Positions 1 through 10,600 of a stretch of DNA of 55,235 nt are shown here, piece by piece (positions within the stretch are counted from its first letter, which is position 1; each line of letters begins with the position of its first letter). The notes under the pieces are model-generated. The model had not been told where the DNA came from, searched no databases, and saw nothing but the letters and a program-made list of their open reading frames with translations. Location: positions 475,599-530,833 of the forward strand of contig MJCC01000014.1 in NCBI GenBank assembly GCA_001766655.1, in the 5' to 3' direction. Origin of the DNA: Phytomonas francai. Lineage: Eukaryota; Euglenozoa; Kinetoplastea; Trypanosomatida; Trypanosomatidae. The position numbers and the translations under genes are program-made.

Positions 1-2
1 TC

Positions 3-317
3 TTAAACCGTAATATCAGAGTCACCAAAGTCCGTCACGGAGAGGACACAGGCACGGAAGTGCTTGCTGCAGGCTGTTCCAAGGTCAAGGTTGTTGCCCG
101 AGTAGTGGTGAATCGGCGTCTTGCTGAGGGTGCAATAATACTCGATCTCCGCACGGCGCACCGGTGGGCAGTTGTTGGATATCACTATAAGACGGCTACG
201 GCCCTGGCGCAGCGTCGAAAGCGTCTGTTGGGTGCCGATCACGTACTTCCCAGACTTCATCACAAGTTGAAGCTTGGAGTTAATTGTGTCAACCTTAGAC
301 TTGGTCTTCTTGGCCAT
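3..317 (-). CDS. RPL30: Ribosomal protein eL30 (60S)
   Basis: This 104-residue protein is a 60S ribosomal subunit component of the L7Ae/L30e RNA-binding family. The sequence starts MAKKTKSK, then reads [18 protein letters not shown] and the family-typical segment [17 protein letters not shown], followed by [11 protein letters not shown] near residues 70-80. The length matches the usual 104-115 residues, so the gene is complete, with a TAA stop at 3-5. The open frame extends upstream only through a TTG. The chosen ATG at 315-317 sits just behind purine-rich plus-strand sequence that reads as a pyrimidine tract on the coding strand, with AG at 335-336. It is the most distal gene of the leftward unit seen here. 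Identification is very secure. Confidence 0.96.
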   Translation of the reverse strand: MAKKTKSKVDTINSKLQLVMKSGKYVIGTQQTLSTLRQGRSRLIVISNNCPPVRRAEIEYYCTLSKTPIHHYSGNNLDLGTACSKHFRACVLSVTDFGDSDITV

Positions 318-1755
318 TGCGACAGCTGTGTAATCTAGAGGGTAGAAAACAAATAAAGATAGAAACAAAAATATTACTCAAGAGAAATGGTCTAGTAACC
401 AATTTGCATTCAGTTCGAAGAAGTTTAACTTATAAAGTATGCATTTTTTTAAAAATAAAATCCCAACAATTGTTATCACAAACAAGCTAATTTATTCAAC
501 ATAAAGGGTCAAATGTATACCAAACCAGGCTTTGTATACAAAACGATAAAAAATCAACTCTAAGATGTATGATCGGAAAAAAATACTATTATCCAGTTTT
601 CTCTGCTGACTGATTCTAGGAAACAAGAGTACTTCATTTTGGATTTGATGAACTCAATCTCTTTTAATATGTTGTCCTTTTAATTCGGAATTCAACTCGA
701 AGCTTATAATTGTAATGTAAAAAAAATGTGACGTGAAAAATACATTCTCGCTCAACGCAAAAAGTATTGCACAAAGATCCATAGTAGATATATTAGGGTA
801 AGAACGTTTCCGCCTTAGCTTGATTCTACAAAAAAGGAAGTGAAATCAAGGACACACAAACACAAACATGTATATGTTTTAAAGTAAGCTAAATAGCTCT
901 GTAGTTTGTTTCTCATTTTTTCCCCATACGAGTAATATATTTCGTGAAAATTGGGCTACTTAGAAAATTATCTACACCTCATTGAGGAGGAAATGAGGTG
1001 CTTTACAATGAAGAGATAAACTGAAACGAACAAAAATGCTGGAAGCAATAACGATAACCAGTTAGAAGTCTACTAAAACTTAGCGACTTTGAAATTAATG
1101 ATTTTCTATTGTCTTGATAAAGACAATTAAAAAGACCAAAAAAAGGGATACATATAAAAATGCAAAATCACATAGACTCTATAGGCGTTTAGAGATAACT
1201 CCGAATGTAAAAAAAAATCGGTCTGAGCTACGCATATAAGGGGTAAAAAAAATTAATTCTCAACAAAGGAAGGACAACCCCAAACGTGTGAACTCTTCAA
1301 AAGGAGTTGTAAAAAAGATAAATATAGGAATACAGAAAAGCGCGAGTTTTTTCTTCCTTTTATGAAGAGGATAGAAAATAATCTAGCATCTTTCATGAGA
1401 GTTGCGAACAATATATTCCCATATCCACGAGAAATCACTTGAGGAAAAATCAAGAGAATAAAAACTACTTGGACTGCTAGGTATATTACAGCACATCCCT
1501 CCATTTTTGTGTCCCTAATTAAATATTCAGCGAAAAGTATGGACAGTGGTGTGATTTTCAAAACAAAATAAAGAATATTAAAAAAAACACTCTGACGCGG
1601 GGTACATAACGCCGTAAAAAGTTAGGCTAAGGTGACTCACATTCTAAACACTTTCTCATAAAATGCAGAAATGCATATTAGAAAATGCATGATTTGGTCC
1701 ATCATTGTGCACACATTGCTACATGTGTCCAAATTACGTGGGTCGGTCTGTGAGA
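318..1755. other. Intergenic region, no clear gene
   Basis: About 1.4 kb of AT-rich DNA lies between RPL30 and the CCCH/J-like gene. It should contain the 3' UTR of the latter and the 5' UTR of RPL30. A 102-codon minus-strand open frame at 1253-1561 has no recognisable domain and reads like translated AT-rich DNA (runs of I, L, F). I see no RNA gene or repeat here. Confidence 0.6.
335..363 (-). promoter_or_regulatory. Predicted trans-splice acceptor of RPL30
   Basis: Read on the minus strand, a pyrimidine-rich stretch ends in CTAG at 335-336, about 18 nt before the RPL30 ATG. A second AG lies at 326-327. This fits spliced-leader addition in kinetoplastids. It also argues against the upstream TTG as a start. 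Confidence 0.5.
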
Positions 1756-2835
1756 TCAATGCTTTACTGGTCTCCACTTTCCTCTAGCGCAGCTACTCTT
1801 GTTTCCCGCGATAGTCCCTGTCAGGGGGGTCTTGGTCGCATCAACATTAGAGCCGACGCTATCAAGTTTTTTGTTTTCCAGTGATCGATCATATTGGGCA
1901 CGTAGAACGGAATGTCCGAGGACATTGCGTGCCTCCACTATTAGCCGATCCCTAGCTTCAGCACCACTGGGGTCGACAAGCCGCATTTGTTTGTACCCCT
2001 CCTGTTGCCACGCACAAAATTTGTCGATGATATCAGCCTGTGTGGCGTTATAATCAACACCGAGAATATCGTAATAAGTTCCAGTAATGTTTGGATGTGG
2101 GTAATAACAACGCGCAGGAAGCTGTATTTGAAAGCTGCCCAGTGAATTTTGGGACGGCATCGACTTGATTTGCACGCAGACACGGCTCAGTGTTGGGGTG
2201 TCATGACTGCTGCTGTGGCCCGAGGTCGTTGTGCGACTTGAAAAAGATGCATCAAAAAGTGATGCTGCGGGCGGAAACGATCCAACCGCAGCTGCGGCTG
2301 GAATACCACATTGGTAAGCTTGAGCACCTGTAGTTGAGGTTGTGAAAAAAGTTGGTGCGATCGGGCGGGGGGTCGATGTCAGTGGCGGTGTATGAGTAGC
2401 AATTTGCGTGTTGCAATAGGCATTAATATTCTGCGTATCTCTGCTTTCAAAATTAGAGTTTGAACATTGAAAAGAGGCAGAATGTGAATTACCGCCGAAA
2501 CAATTTTTGGACTCTGTTATTGGCAAACACCTAGGCGGATTAGGATTCATAAAGTGTATGGGGATTAACTCTATCGGAACGCTACTAAGGAGCTTTGACT
2601 GCGTAGAGGCATCCAACTCTGAAAAGTGGTGTGCGTGCTCGCAGTAATCATTATACGGGCACTCACCGCTCTCGAAAAATACCATACAAACACGCTCTTT
2701 GAGCGCCGACGAGCGGCTGACTGCGGTGCCAGTCGCTTCCTCAGCCGCGGACATGGCGATGGAGTCCATGCTATCCCACATGTTAGTCGCGGGGGAAACG
2801 GGGGTGAATACCCTTGATTGCACAGTAAAGGACAT
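1756..2835 (-). CDS. CCCH zinc-finger protein with degenerate J-like domain
   Basis: This 359-residue protein has one clear CCCH finger, C50-x8-C59-x5-C65-x3-H69 (core GECPYNDYCEHAHH), of the kind that binds RNA and controls mRNA fate in trypanosomatids. Residues about 254-322 resemble a DnaJ J domain: YYDILGVDYNATQADI for helix I, then a later ARNVLGHSVLRAQYD like helices III-IV. The HPD tripeptide that stimulates Hsp70 is absent (RLVDPSG stands near that place), so it is probably not an active co-chaperone. The middle (about 100-230) is Ser/Thr/Pro-rich and looks disordered. The frame extends upstream only through a TTG; the first ATG is at 2833-2835. The CCCH assignment is secure, the J-like call moderate, and the cellular role unknown. 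Confidence 0.8.
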   Translation of the reverse strand: MSFTVQSRVFTPVSPATNMWDSMDSIAMSAAEEATGTAVSRSSALKERVCMVFFESGECPYNDYCEHAHHFSELDASTQSKLLSSVPIELIPIHFMNPNPPRCLPITESKNCFGGNSHSASFQCSNSNFESRDTQNINAYCNTQIATHTPPLTSTPRPIAPTFFTTSTTGAQAYQCGIPAAAAVGSFPPAASLFDASFSSRTTTSGHSSSHDTPTLSRVCVQIKSMPSQNSLGSFQIQLPARCYYPHPNITGTYYDILGVDYNATQADIIDKFCAWQQEGYKQMRLVDPSGAEARDRLIVEARNVLGHSVLRAQYDRSLENKKLDSVGSNVDATKTPLTGTIAGNKSSCARGKWRPVKH

Positions 2836-3372
2836 AATTATGGAGATTCGATGCCTTGGTGTTTTAATTTGCTTTTCTTTGGACAATCTTATTTTATTTT
2901 AAGAGAATAGAAAACAAAGAGTTTTTTATTTGTAATATAATTGTGAAAAACTTTCTCATGAGAAGTAGAAGTGAGAAATAAAATGAACAGGTGGGCTTTC
3001 ACATATAGAAATTTTTGTTAAAACCCAACCCTTCCTCCAAAGAATCATAAACCTAAAAACATCCTCTTGGAAGAGAAGGTTTTTAGTTTTTAATAAAGGG
3101 GTGGGTGAGAGAGGGATAAACTATTGAAATGTAACAACTACAAAAAAAATATTTTCATGTGACATGACTAGTTACTAATCATAGAATTTTCTACACCTTT
3201 ACTCCAACTCCAGAAGCTTCCGCATCCCTTGATTCTTTCCAGCTTAAGCGATTCTCAAATTGTTTAATTTTATCGCTATGGAAAGCTATTCTAAAAAATT
3301 CAGGGAAATGAAAGGAAAGGAGGGAATCGCATATACTAACTATTCCATAATATCCTTGGCATCATCTTAGAT
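2836..3372. other. Intergenic region, no clear gene
   Basis: About 0.5 kb of AT-rich sequence holds the 5' UTR of the CCCH gene and the 3' UTR of the NDUFA5-like gene. No RNA gene or notable repeat is visible. Confidence 0.6.
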
Positions 3373-4182
3373 TCACTTTTTACTCTGTTCATCTTTATTT
3401 AGCTCTGGGTTTTGCTGCACAGATGCACGCAATTCGCGAATAAGATCATCTGAAGTCTTTTCACTATGCGTCTTACCCGGCTGCATGCGCATAAGATCCT
3501 TATCCACAGCATATCGCTTGTTTAAGAACTTTTTGAGCATCTCTCCGCGGGCGCGTTCTAGATCATTCCTAATGCGATCCTTCCGTTCCTTATAGGCAGC
3601 CGTTTCGCGTGACATACGCTCCGTATCCATGCGCTTCAGCTCTGCCATCTCCTCCTGTGTCAATGCCTTCTTACGTTTGTCAAAATCTTCGCGAATGACC
3701 TGCTCCCATGGCGAGTTACATCCCAGACCCTCTTTGCCGATATTTTGATCTTCACGGGCAACCTTTTTGACTTGCTCTGGATCCAATTCCCAAAATCTCC
3801 ACTCGTTCCACTTCTGTGCTGTCTCCAGCTCGCGCCAAGTTACTTGCAAGATGTACTCTACAGGCCATCCCCAAAAATACTTTTTCTCAAGCGTGCACCA
3901 ATCGTCCTGACACTCCTTGATTCCGTGGTTAATACGCTTAACAAGGGTCATCGTGACGTTGTAATAGGTCGACTCCGGGGGTATGTCAGATGTGGTTAGA
4001 AATGCCTGAAGTTCTGCTGAGGCTGCGAGGAGTTTTGGCTTCCACAGCGGCTCCACTGCAATACCAGAGAGCCCAGTTGTCACCTTTACAGGAAACGCAC
4101 GAGGGATGTATTCATCGCTAATCACTTTGCACACGAGTGTTCGGCGAAAGATGGAAAGCAGTCTGTGGGTCTGAAGCATCAT
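3373..4182 (-). CDS. NDUFA5: NADH dehydrogenase (complex I) NDUFA5/B13-like subunit
   Basis: This 269-residue protein matches the ETC complex I NDUFA5 family (Pfam PF04716). The diagnostic stretch begins VTTGLSGIAVEP near residue 34 and runs through IPPESTYYNVTMTLVKRI to a helix ending VEYILQVTWRELETAQKW, with WEQV further on. It would be an accessory subunit of mitochondrial complex I. The first 25 residues (MMLQTHRLLSIFRRTLV) are basic and free of acidic residues, as in a mitochondrial presequence. The family core is about 116 residues in animals, so the C-terminal 120-130 residues are a lineage extension. That extension is highly charged and helical, with a KRRK-type basic and Glu-rich pattern. 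Tandem ATGs at 4177-4182 are the first ATGs; the frame upstream has only TTG. Moderately high confidence. Confidence 0.72.
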   Translation of the reverse strand: MMLQTHRLLSIFRRTLVCKVISDEYIPRAFPVKVTTGLSGIAVEPLWKPKLLAASAELQAFLTTSDIPPESTYYNVTMTLVKRINHGIKECQDDWCTLEKKYFWGWPVEYILQVTWRELETAQKWNEWRFWELDPEQVKKVAREDQNIGKEGLGCNSPWEQVIREDFDKRKKALTQEEMAELKRMDTERMSRETAAYKERKDRIRNDLERARGEMLKKFLNKRYAVDKDLMRMQPGKTHSEKTSDDLIRELRASVQQNPELNKDEQSKK

Positions 4183-5246
4183 ATTGAGTATATTAATGAA
4201 GCGCAAAAATTTCTAAACGTTGTAATACGGTAATGCAACAAATACGCTAAGGGTAATACCGAAGGATTCTACAAATACAATTGTATCCTGGATTCAATTG
4301 TACCAAAATATTTCGCCAAAACAAAAAAAGATTAATACCTATACACGCCCACTTTTGATTCTATTAAGGGGGTGTTTTAAAATAAAGTGAACAACAAAAA
4401 AGTCGAAACTCCTTTACTTTCTTCCCTTTTTTCTTAGCTTCCAAGAGTGAGAGGGAGAGTATTAACCTGGAATTTTCAGAAGAGTTTAAGGTGAAATTTT
4501 CGAAAAAAGAAAAGAAGAGGGAAGCAAATTGACCTGAAAAAAAGTTCATTTGCGTAATTATGTCAAGAACATTCCAGTAAATTTGCATTCGCAAAGTATC
4601 CCTTTGATTACTACCTAGGAGCAAAGATTCTAGAAACACACTTAAACATTGAAAGAGCCCACATTCACCGATTAGTCACAAAACATGTCCTTTCCCAATA
4701 TTAATATTCGATACGTTTCTTCTCCAAATATTTATCTAAATATATAATGATGTACGTATATGCTCCATCATAAATAGGGAAAAGAGACAAAATATATTTC
4801 TCGTGCAGCTGCGCCAGTAAATCTCAAAATAGTAGGAATAGAAAGAAAAGGGAACATAAAAGGCAATAGTAGAAGCCAATTTGGTAGCAAAAATGTGTGG
4901 TAGATAAACTTCCTTGTTATGTTTATGCTATTGCTAATATAAGCGCTTTGAATGCATTAACAATTATTCTGGTATGACTTTAGTATACATCAATAAAACG
5001 CAATACATACTCCAGGGAATATAATACGATTATGGAAACTTGTGAAGGGGTAAAAACATTTAGGTTTACGATATGAGTGATTCAAGTAAGTCAAACAACA
5101 GTGGCAATAACATTTAATACCTCCCAGACAGAAAGCAAACGACATGGATAACATTCAAGTGAAGCTATATTTTCCAAGAAATTCCAAAATCTTTTATTTC
5201 ACGCTTACCCACTTCCTAAATCACTTTAGCATCTGATTCTTGTCGT
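4183..5246. other. Intergenic region, no clear gene
   Basis: About 1.06 kb of AT-rich DNA lies between DAW1 and the NDUFA5-like gene. A 91-codon minus-strand open frame at 4364-4639 consists of F/L/S-rich low-complexity sequence without a domain, and I do not call it. No RNA gene is recognised. Confidence 0.6.
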
Positions 5247-6503
5247 TTAGCATTTCCATATGCGGCATGTGTTATCCTTTGAACCCGTTAAAATCATGTT
5301 ACCTTGGTAGTTAAATGCACAAGAAAATATTTCATCCGTATGCCCGATCAATGTCTGTAATGTTTGCCCAGATTCCACGTCCCAAATGCGGCAGGTTTTG
5401 TCACTCGATGCTGTGATCACTTTATTTCCCTGGGGGTTGAATTGAACCATGGATATCTCACCATCATGTCCAATGAAGCTGGAAACGCAGTTGAAGGTGG
5501 CAGTGTCATACACCCGCGCCGTGGAATCTGCACTCGCGCTGACGACTTGACTACCCGTGACATTAAAAACTACGTCAAGAACCTCATCCGTGTGCCCACG
5601 AAAGGTTTCCATGCAGTTTCCGGAGCCGATATCCCATAGCTTACAGGTACGATCAATACTTCCCGTAACTGCCATATTCGATAAAAAGTTGAATTGTGTG
5701 GAGGAAATCTCGCCCCGGTGGCCCTGCAGTGACCGTACCATATTTCCAGTGCGTACATCCCACAGGCTTGCTGTTGTATCGAAGGAGCCGGTCATGACAA
5801 GGTTACCGGAAGAGTTGAACTTGACCGAGACTATTTCGGCAGAGTGACCAGCCAAAGAAAATAGCTCGTCGCCTCGCTCGACATCCCATACCTTGGCGGT
5901 GCTGTCCATAGAACCAGTTGCCAGCAGCGTACTCTGCGGGTTGAAGGAAAGACACACAACCTCTGTCAAGTGTCCAGAGAGTGTGTAGAAGCAATTCCCA
6001 GTTGTGGCATCCCACATCTTGCATGTCTTGTCAAAACTACCTGTCACAACACGGTTTCCGTAGGGGTTATTAAACGCTACAGAGTATACTACGTTGCGGT
6101 GACCTTCCAAGGATAGTAACTCATCACCAGTCGTCGTATCCCACACCTTACAAACACGGTCGTAACTACCCGTTACGAACCTATCACCACCCTTGTTGAA
6201 GGCGCAATTCGTGAGAGGAAGGAGATGGGCACGCAAACTCTTGAAAAGGTAAAATGTCTGCCTCTCATAACCCTCTTTAATCTTTTCGACTAAGCGTTTT
6301 AAATACTGCATAATAGACGTACGATACTTCTCCTTTAAAAGCGGCTCGGTTTGGATGAGGTCGTTTGCCAAGAGAGTAAGATTAGTTGATGAGCTAAGCG
6401 TCAGTAAGTCTATCGTTTTTTGGCCAATTTCACCAGACGAAGTTTCGTATTCTAAGGTAATACCGGGCGGGTAATACCGCAAAAGAAAAGAACGAAGCCG
6501 CAT
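5247..6503 (-). CDS. DAW1: Outer dynein arm assembly/transport WD-repeat protein DAW1 (ODA16)
   Basis: This 418-residue protein closely follows animal and algal DAW1/ODA16/WDR69. That protein is the cargo adaptor which brings preassembled outer dynein arms into the cilium by intraflagellar transport. The N-terminal signature [20 protein letters not shown] is followed by a short helical segment (about 35-90). Eight WD40 repeats then start at [13 protein letters not shown], each ending in a variant of GH or WD (KVWD, KMWD, SLWD, KLWD, RIWD). The last ends CRIWKC at the C terminus. The length equals the family's (about 415), so it is intact. ATG at 6501-6503. It is directly downstream of the CEP290-like gene in the same unit, so two ciliary genes are neighbours. 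Its presence implies a motile flagellum with outer dynein arms. Confidence 0.95.
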   Translation of the reverse strand: MRLRSFLLRYYPPGITLEYETSSGEIGQKTIDLLTLSSSTNLTLLANDLIQTEPLLKEKYRTSIMQYLKRLVEKIKEGYERQTFYLFKSLRAHLLPLTNCAFNKGGDRFVTGSYDRVCKVWDTTTGDELLSLEGHRNVVYSVAFNNPYGNRVVTGSFDKTCKMWDATTGNCFYTLSGHLTEVVCLSFNPQSTLLATGSMDSTAKVWDVERGDELFSLAGHSAEIVSVKFNSSGNLVMTGSFDTTASLWDVRTGNMVRSLQGHRGEISSTQFNFLSNMAVTGSIDRTCKLWDIGSGNCMETFRGHTDEVLDVVFNVTGSQVVSASADSTARVYDTATFNCVSSFIGHDGEISMVQFNPQGNKVITASSDKTCRIWDVESGQTLQTLIGHTDEIFSCAFNYQGNMILTGSKDNTCRIWKC

Positions 6504-7664
6504 TGATAACCGGTTAAAGTGTCCTTTATAATATTGATTCCTTTATGACACGCGCCTTGTTGAATTAAACACTAAAGCTAATTTTATTAGGTTTATGTTT
6601 TTTTTTTAGGGGTCTTTGTATCCACACACACAGAGACGCCAACCACGAAAATATCTTATGAACAGGACAGTTAAAAAATAACTTTTTAAAAGGGCACTTT
6701 TGAGATAATATCGGAAGCTCTATAAAATGATGCCCAGGGTTTACAGGCTTACTTTCCGTAAAGAAGAAGAAAAAGAAATGCAGTTTGATTTCGGCTACAG
6801 CTTTCCATGAAGATGGAGCCACAAACATGTACAGTAGATGAATAAGTAACAAGGAAAAGGATTCCATCTTAAGTTAAAGTCGCCTAGTGATCTGAGAAAA
6901 GAGTATTGATGACAAATCCAGTCAGCCTAACATTCATAGCTATTTCTTGTTGCAAACAAGAAGTCCCCGAAGCTTCGAAAAATATATTTCTCCTTATGTC
7001 AACAACTAACGAAAAGGGTTCACTTTCTTCTCCCAAACACGGACATTGCCTGTGCGGCCAATATACCGCATCACAATAACCGTTTATCACTGGGAAAAGC
7101 GAAGTCTTAGATTCAGTCAAAAAAAAGAATTTTCATTGCGAGAAAGAGGCAGAAAATGGATACCCATGGCGATAATCGATCACCCACTACACTACACTTG
7201 TACAAAAATTTCTTGTAGAATTCATGGCTATCACGGTGGAAAAGAGAAGGACTATACTGCCGTAAATATGTGGCCGTGCAAATGCTAAGGAGTAGAATGT
7301 ACAAGATAGTCTGGAAATCGAAAAGGGCACTCATGTCGTCTATAGATAAAGGTGTTTAAGACCTACTTCCAATTGGGTATAAAAATATAGATAATGCACA
7401 AAAAGAAATACTTTCAAAGATATAGAGGCTCACAGTACAATTGAAAAGGTTTACTCTGGAAATAAAATTTACAAGGGGCTTACGTGTCCATATTGATTTT
7501 GTAGATATATTGTTCGTAGAATGTCTATTTCCCGCATTATACCGCAGAAAGAGGATTTTAAACGTTCAATTGTCTCATGACAATGAAATCCACACACGCA
7601 CACAAAATATCGTAGTAACAAAAGAAGCATATCTAATTATATTATATGATACATTCTAAAAACT
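6504..7664. other. Intergenic region, no clear gene
   Basis: About 1.16 kb of AT-rich DNA lies between the CEP290-like gene and DAW1. It contains several 60-100 codon open frames on both strands, none with domain content or convincing composition. It presumably holds the 3' UTR of the long transcript and the splice region of DAW1. Confidence 0.6.
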
Positions 7665-10600
7665 CTATAATGTTTGATCCCCCTTCATGGCTGTAGTTTT
7701 TTTCTTCAACTTGTGATGATGCCTCATATCACCATGACTGGCAACAAGGGCATCAACATGCCGACTGCTGGCGCTACTTTCAAAGGTATCAACGAGAGGA
7801 GCGGGTGAGAGCGGAGGAGGGACACCGTCATCTCTCCCTCCGAACACTGACTCGGATATCATGGGGGCAACACTTTCTCTTCTAGTCGACTCAATCTCAA
7901 CGGAAAGCCTTGGAAGAAGCAGACCTTTAGATTCAGGGACTAAAAAAGGACACTGCCGTTCGGATGCGGTCTTGGTTTCATCGCCCCTCGTCGGAATGTG
8001 GAAGGCTTGGCCCTCCAGTTGTGTCTGAAACGTCTTGGGATGCACATCGTGTTCATCAGACTCTGTCTGTGCGGTAGCTAATCGTTGCCGCAGTTTGGGC
8101 TGTCTATCTGAATGAGAAGAGATAGTTGGCTGCGCTAATGCACTAGACGTGCGCAAAAGATCTAGAAAATTCTCCTGGATCGCGCCTAGCCTGGTACGAA
8201 GATGTCTCATCTCGGACAAGGCCTCGTCGTACTTGGCCATATGCGACGCCTGAAGAGTAAACTCGGAATTTTTAGTCCGTAGGTGCTCAATCAGGATTTT
8301 CAAGTTATCAATAGTCGCAACCATGGCTTCCATTTGGTTGTCGTGCGCTTTCTGGGCCCACAGCAGCTGTTGTTGAAGGAGCTTCTTTGATTTACTGGCG
8401 GACTCCCCAGTGTCCTCTGCATCGATGGAGTCCACTAGGCGGCGCTTCAAGCGGCCAATCTGTAAGTTCAAGCTCTCTTGTGTGAAGCGTAGATTCAGAA
8501 TAGCATTATTCTTCTCCAGTATTTCATCTTGCAAGACTGCAATACTCTTTCCCTGCTCTGTAAATGGCACACTGTAAGCACGTCGAACCTCATCCGTGCT
8601 GCAGTTTTCTGCACGAGCCAGTCTGTCTACGAGGCAGTCGATGGTTGCATTAAGTTCAACAATACGGCGGTGTAGTGTGTTCTCACGTGCTGGAACGTCC
8701 ACCTGTAACTGCCGACGAAGTTCTTCGACAATGGCATCTTGCTCTTGTTGATTAGCTTGTGATTCCACCAATAGAGTTTTATGCTGCGCTGGCAAAATTA
8801 GCTTAGGAGTCGCTATATGCTGCTGGAGGTCTGTTCCTGAATGTGCCACTTTTCTAGTCTTGGGTGCATACTTATTCGAAGCTAACAAGGAGCGTAACTC
8901 AGCCAGCTCACACGTATGCCGCTTCACCATTTCCTCCATGTTATTTTTATGAGATCGAAGTTGCTGACGAAGCTGCTGGTTGCTTTCACGGGCAGCTGTG
9001 ATATGCTCTCGCGCGTCAGCTAAATCCTTCTCTGTACGCGCCAGTTGGCTACGGAGCTCTGAGATAGATTGAAGGTTGTCAGACTCCATCTTACGAGCCC
9101 TCCGCGCGATTGAGGATACAATATTCTCCTGATGTGCGGCTCCTTCAACGGCAGACTTTGTACGAGAGGAGGGGTCATCGGTGACCGATAACGTTTCGGT
9201 GGTGCTAACGGCCGGAGGCTGGACGTTTGGAGGCGCAGAGGGGTAGGGCGCAAGGGTACCAGCACCTTGGTTGACATCAGTCGCTATAACTTGAATACCT
9301 TTATCTTTTAAAAACGACTGCGGTCGGATCTCGCTTAAGGAAGGACATTCTACTGCGGACCGGTTTTTCTCGGACCGCATGTGATAAAGTTTCTGCTTCA
9401 GACTAACCAATTCAGCTTCCTTATGACGCAAATTCTGATGAAGCTGATAAACCATGCGCTGCGTATTTTCATTTCGGGCTAATGCTTCCTTCTCCTTATC
9501 GACGCGCTCGTTTAGCTCTTGTTGAATCGATTTCATGCGATGATCAAGTACTTTTATATGCTCCATGGACTCATTTTGGATGACCCCCATACGCCGTGCG
9601 AGTGCCAATTCCTGATGGTGTTGCCGCTTGGTCTCACTTCCCCGCCGAGCCTCTTCCATCAGCCTCTCCTTAATCAATGACACTGCAGCCATCAACTTTT
9701 CGTTTTGCTCCTTGAGTGCTTCTAAATCGCCTTGGAGTGCTTGATTAAGAGCAGCAATTTGCACCGAGCGCTCTACCTCCACACGTTGATGGGACACCTC
9801 CAGCTGCAGGCTTTCCAAATGCTTCCTCCAGTCCTCCACGTCCATCTGAAGTCGATTGGATAATATTTTCTCCTGATCAAGGGCTTCTTTCGTATTGCGA
9901 AGCTCCTGCTCTAAATAAACTATATTAGAACGCAGCTCACGAACAAGTGTGGAGTCGGACGCGACTGAAGACACTTGGGTGGCTAATCTTAGTGTGCCTT
10001 CTTGCTCAACCTGGTGTGCCTGGAGCTCGTGAAGTGCTACGCTAGCTTTACTATGGAGTTCCTTTTCCTTCTGTAGTTCGCTTGACAATGCTGCTTCACG
10101 CTGTCGCAAACTTTCAATCATAGCCCCTTGATTATTAATGATCCCAGTTAAAATATCATTGCCTTTGATCATACTAGGAGTGGGCTCGCGGGCTGTTGAT
10201 GCATCGGGTGAAGGTGAGGCAAGCTGTTGAACGGAAGAATGAGATTGCGGCAAACCTTCATCACCGGTCGCGTCCACATGCGGGCTCCAAGTAGCCCCTT
10301 TCGATCCTGCACTGAAGATTTTCTGAGCGACATCTCGGAGGTCCTGGTTTTGCTGATTGAGCTGCGACTCCAGAACCACATTTGCGGTGTGAGCCGCCTG
10401 AAGCTCCCGCCTCAAGCGAATGTTATCGCTAGTCAAGCCGCGCAGCTGCTCAAAGATGGAATTGTCAGTACCAAGAAATGCTGGCTCTACTAGCTGGTTC
10501 TCATTGCCGACCTCAGTTCTATCCTGTATTGCATTCTTGAAGCGCTCGATCATAACCTCATTCTCAGAGAACATCCTTTCATGGAATCGTTCTAATCGGC

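Noticed and set aside
1253..1561. 102-codon minus-strand frame between RPL30 and the CCCH gene
   Set aside because: I/L/F/S-rich translation of AT-rich DNA with no domain; most likely chance in a UTR.
2836..2886. N-terminal extension of the CCCH protein
   Set aside because: The extension begins with TTG, not ATG; the first ATG is 2833-2835.
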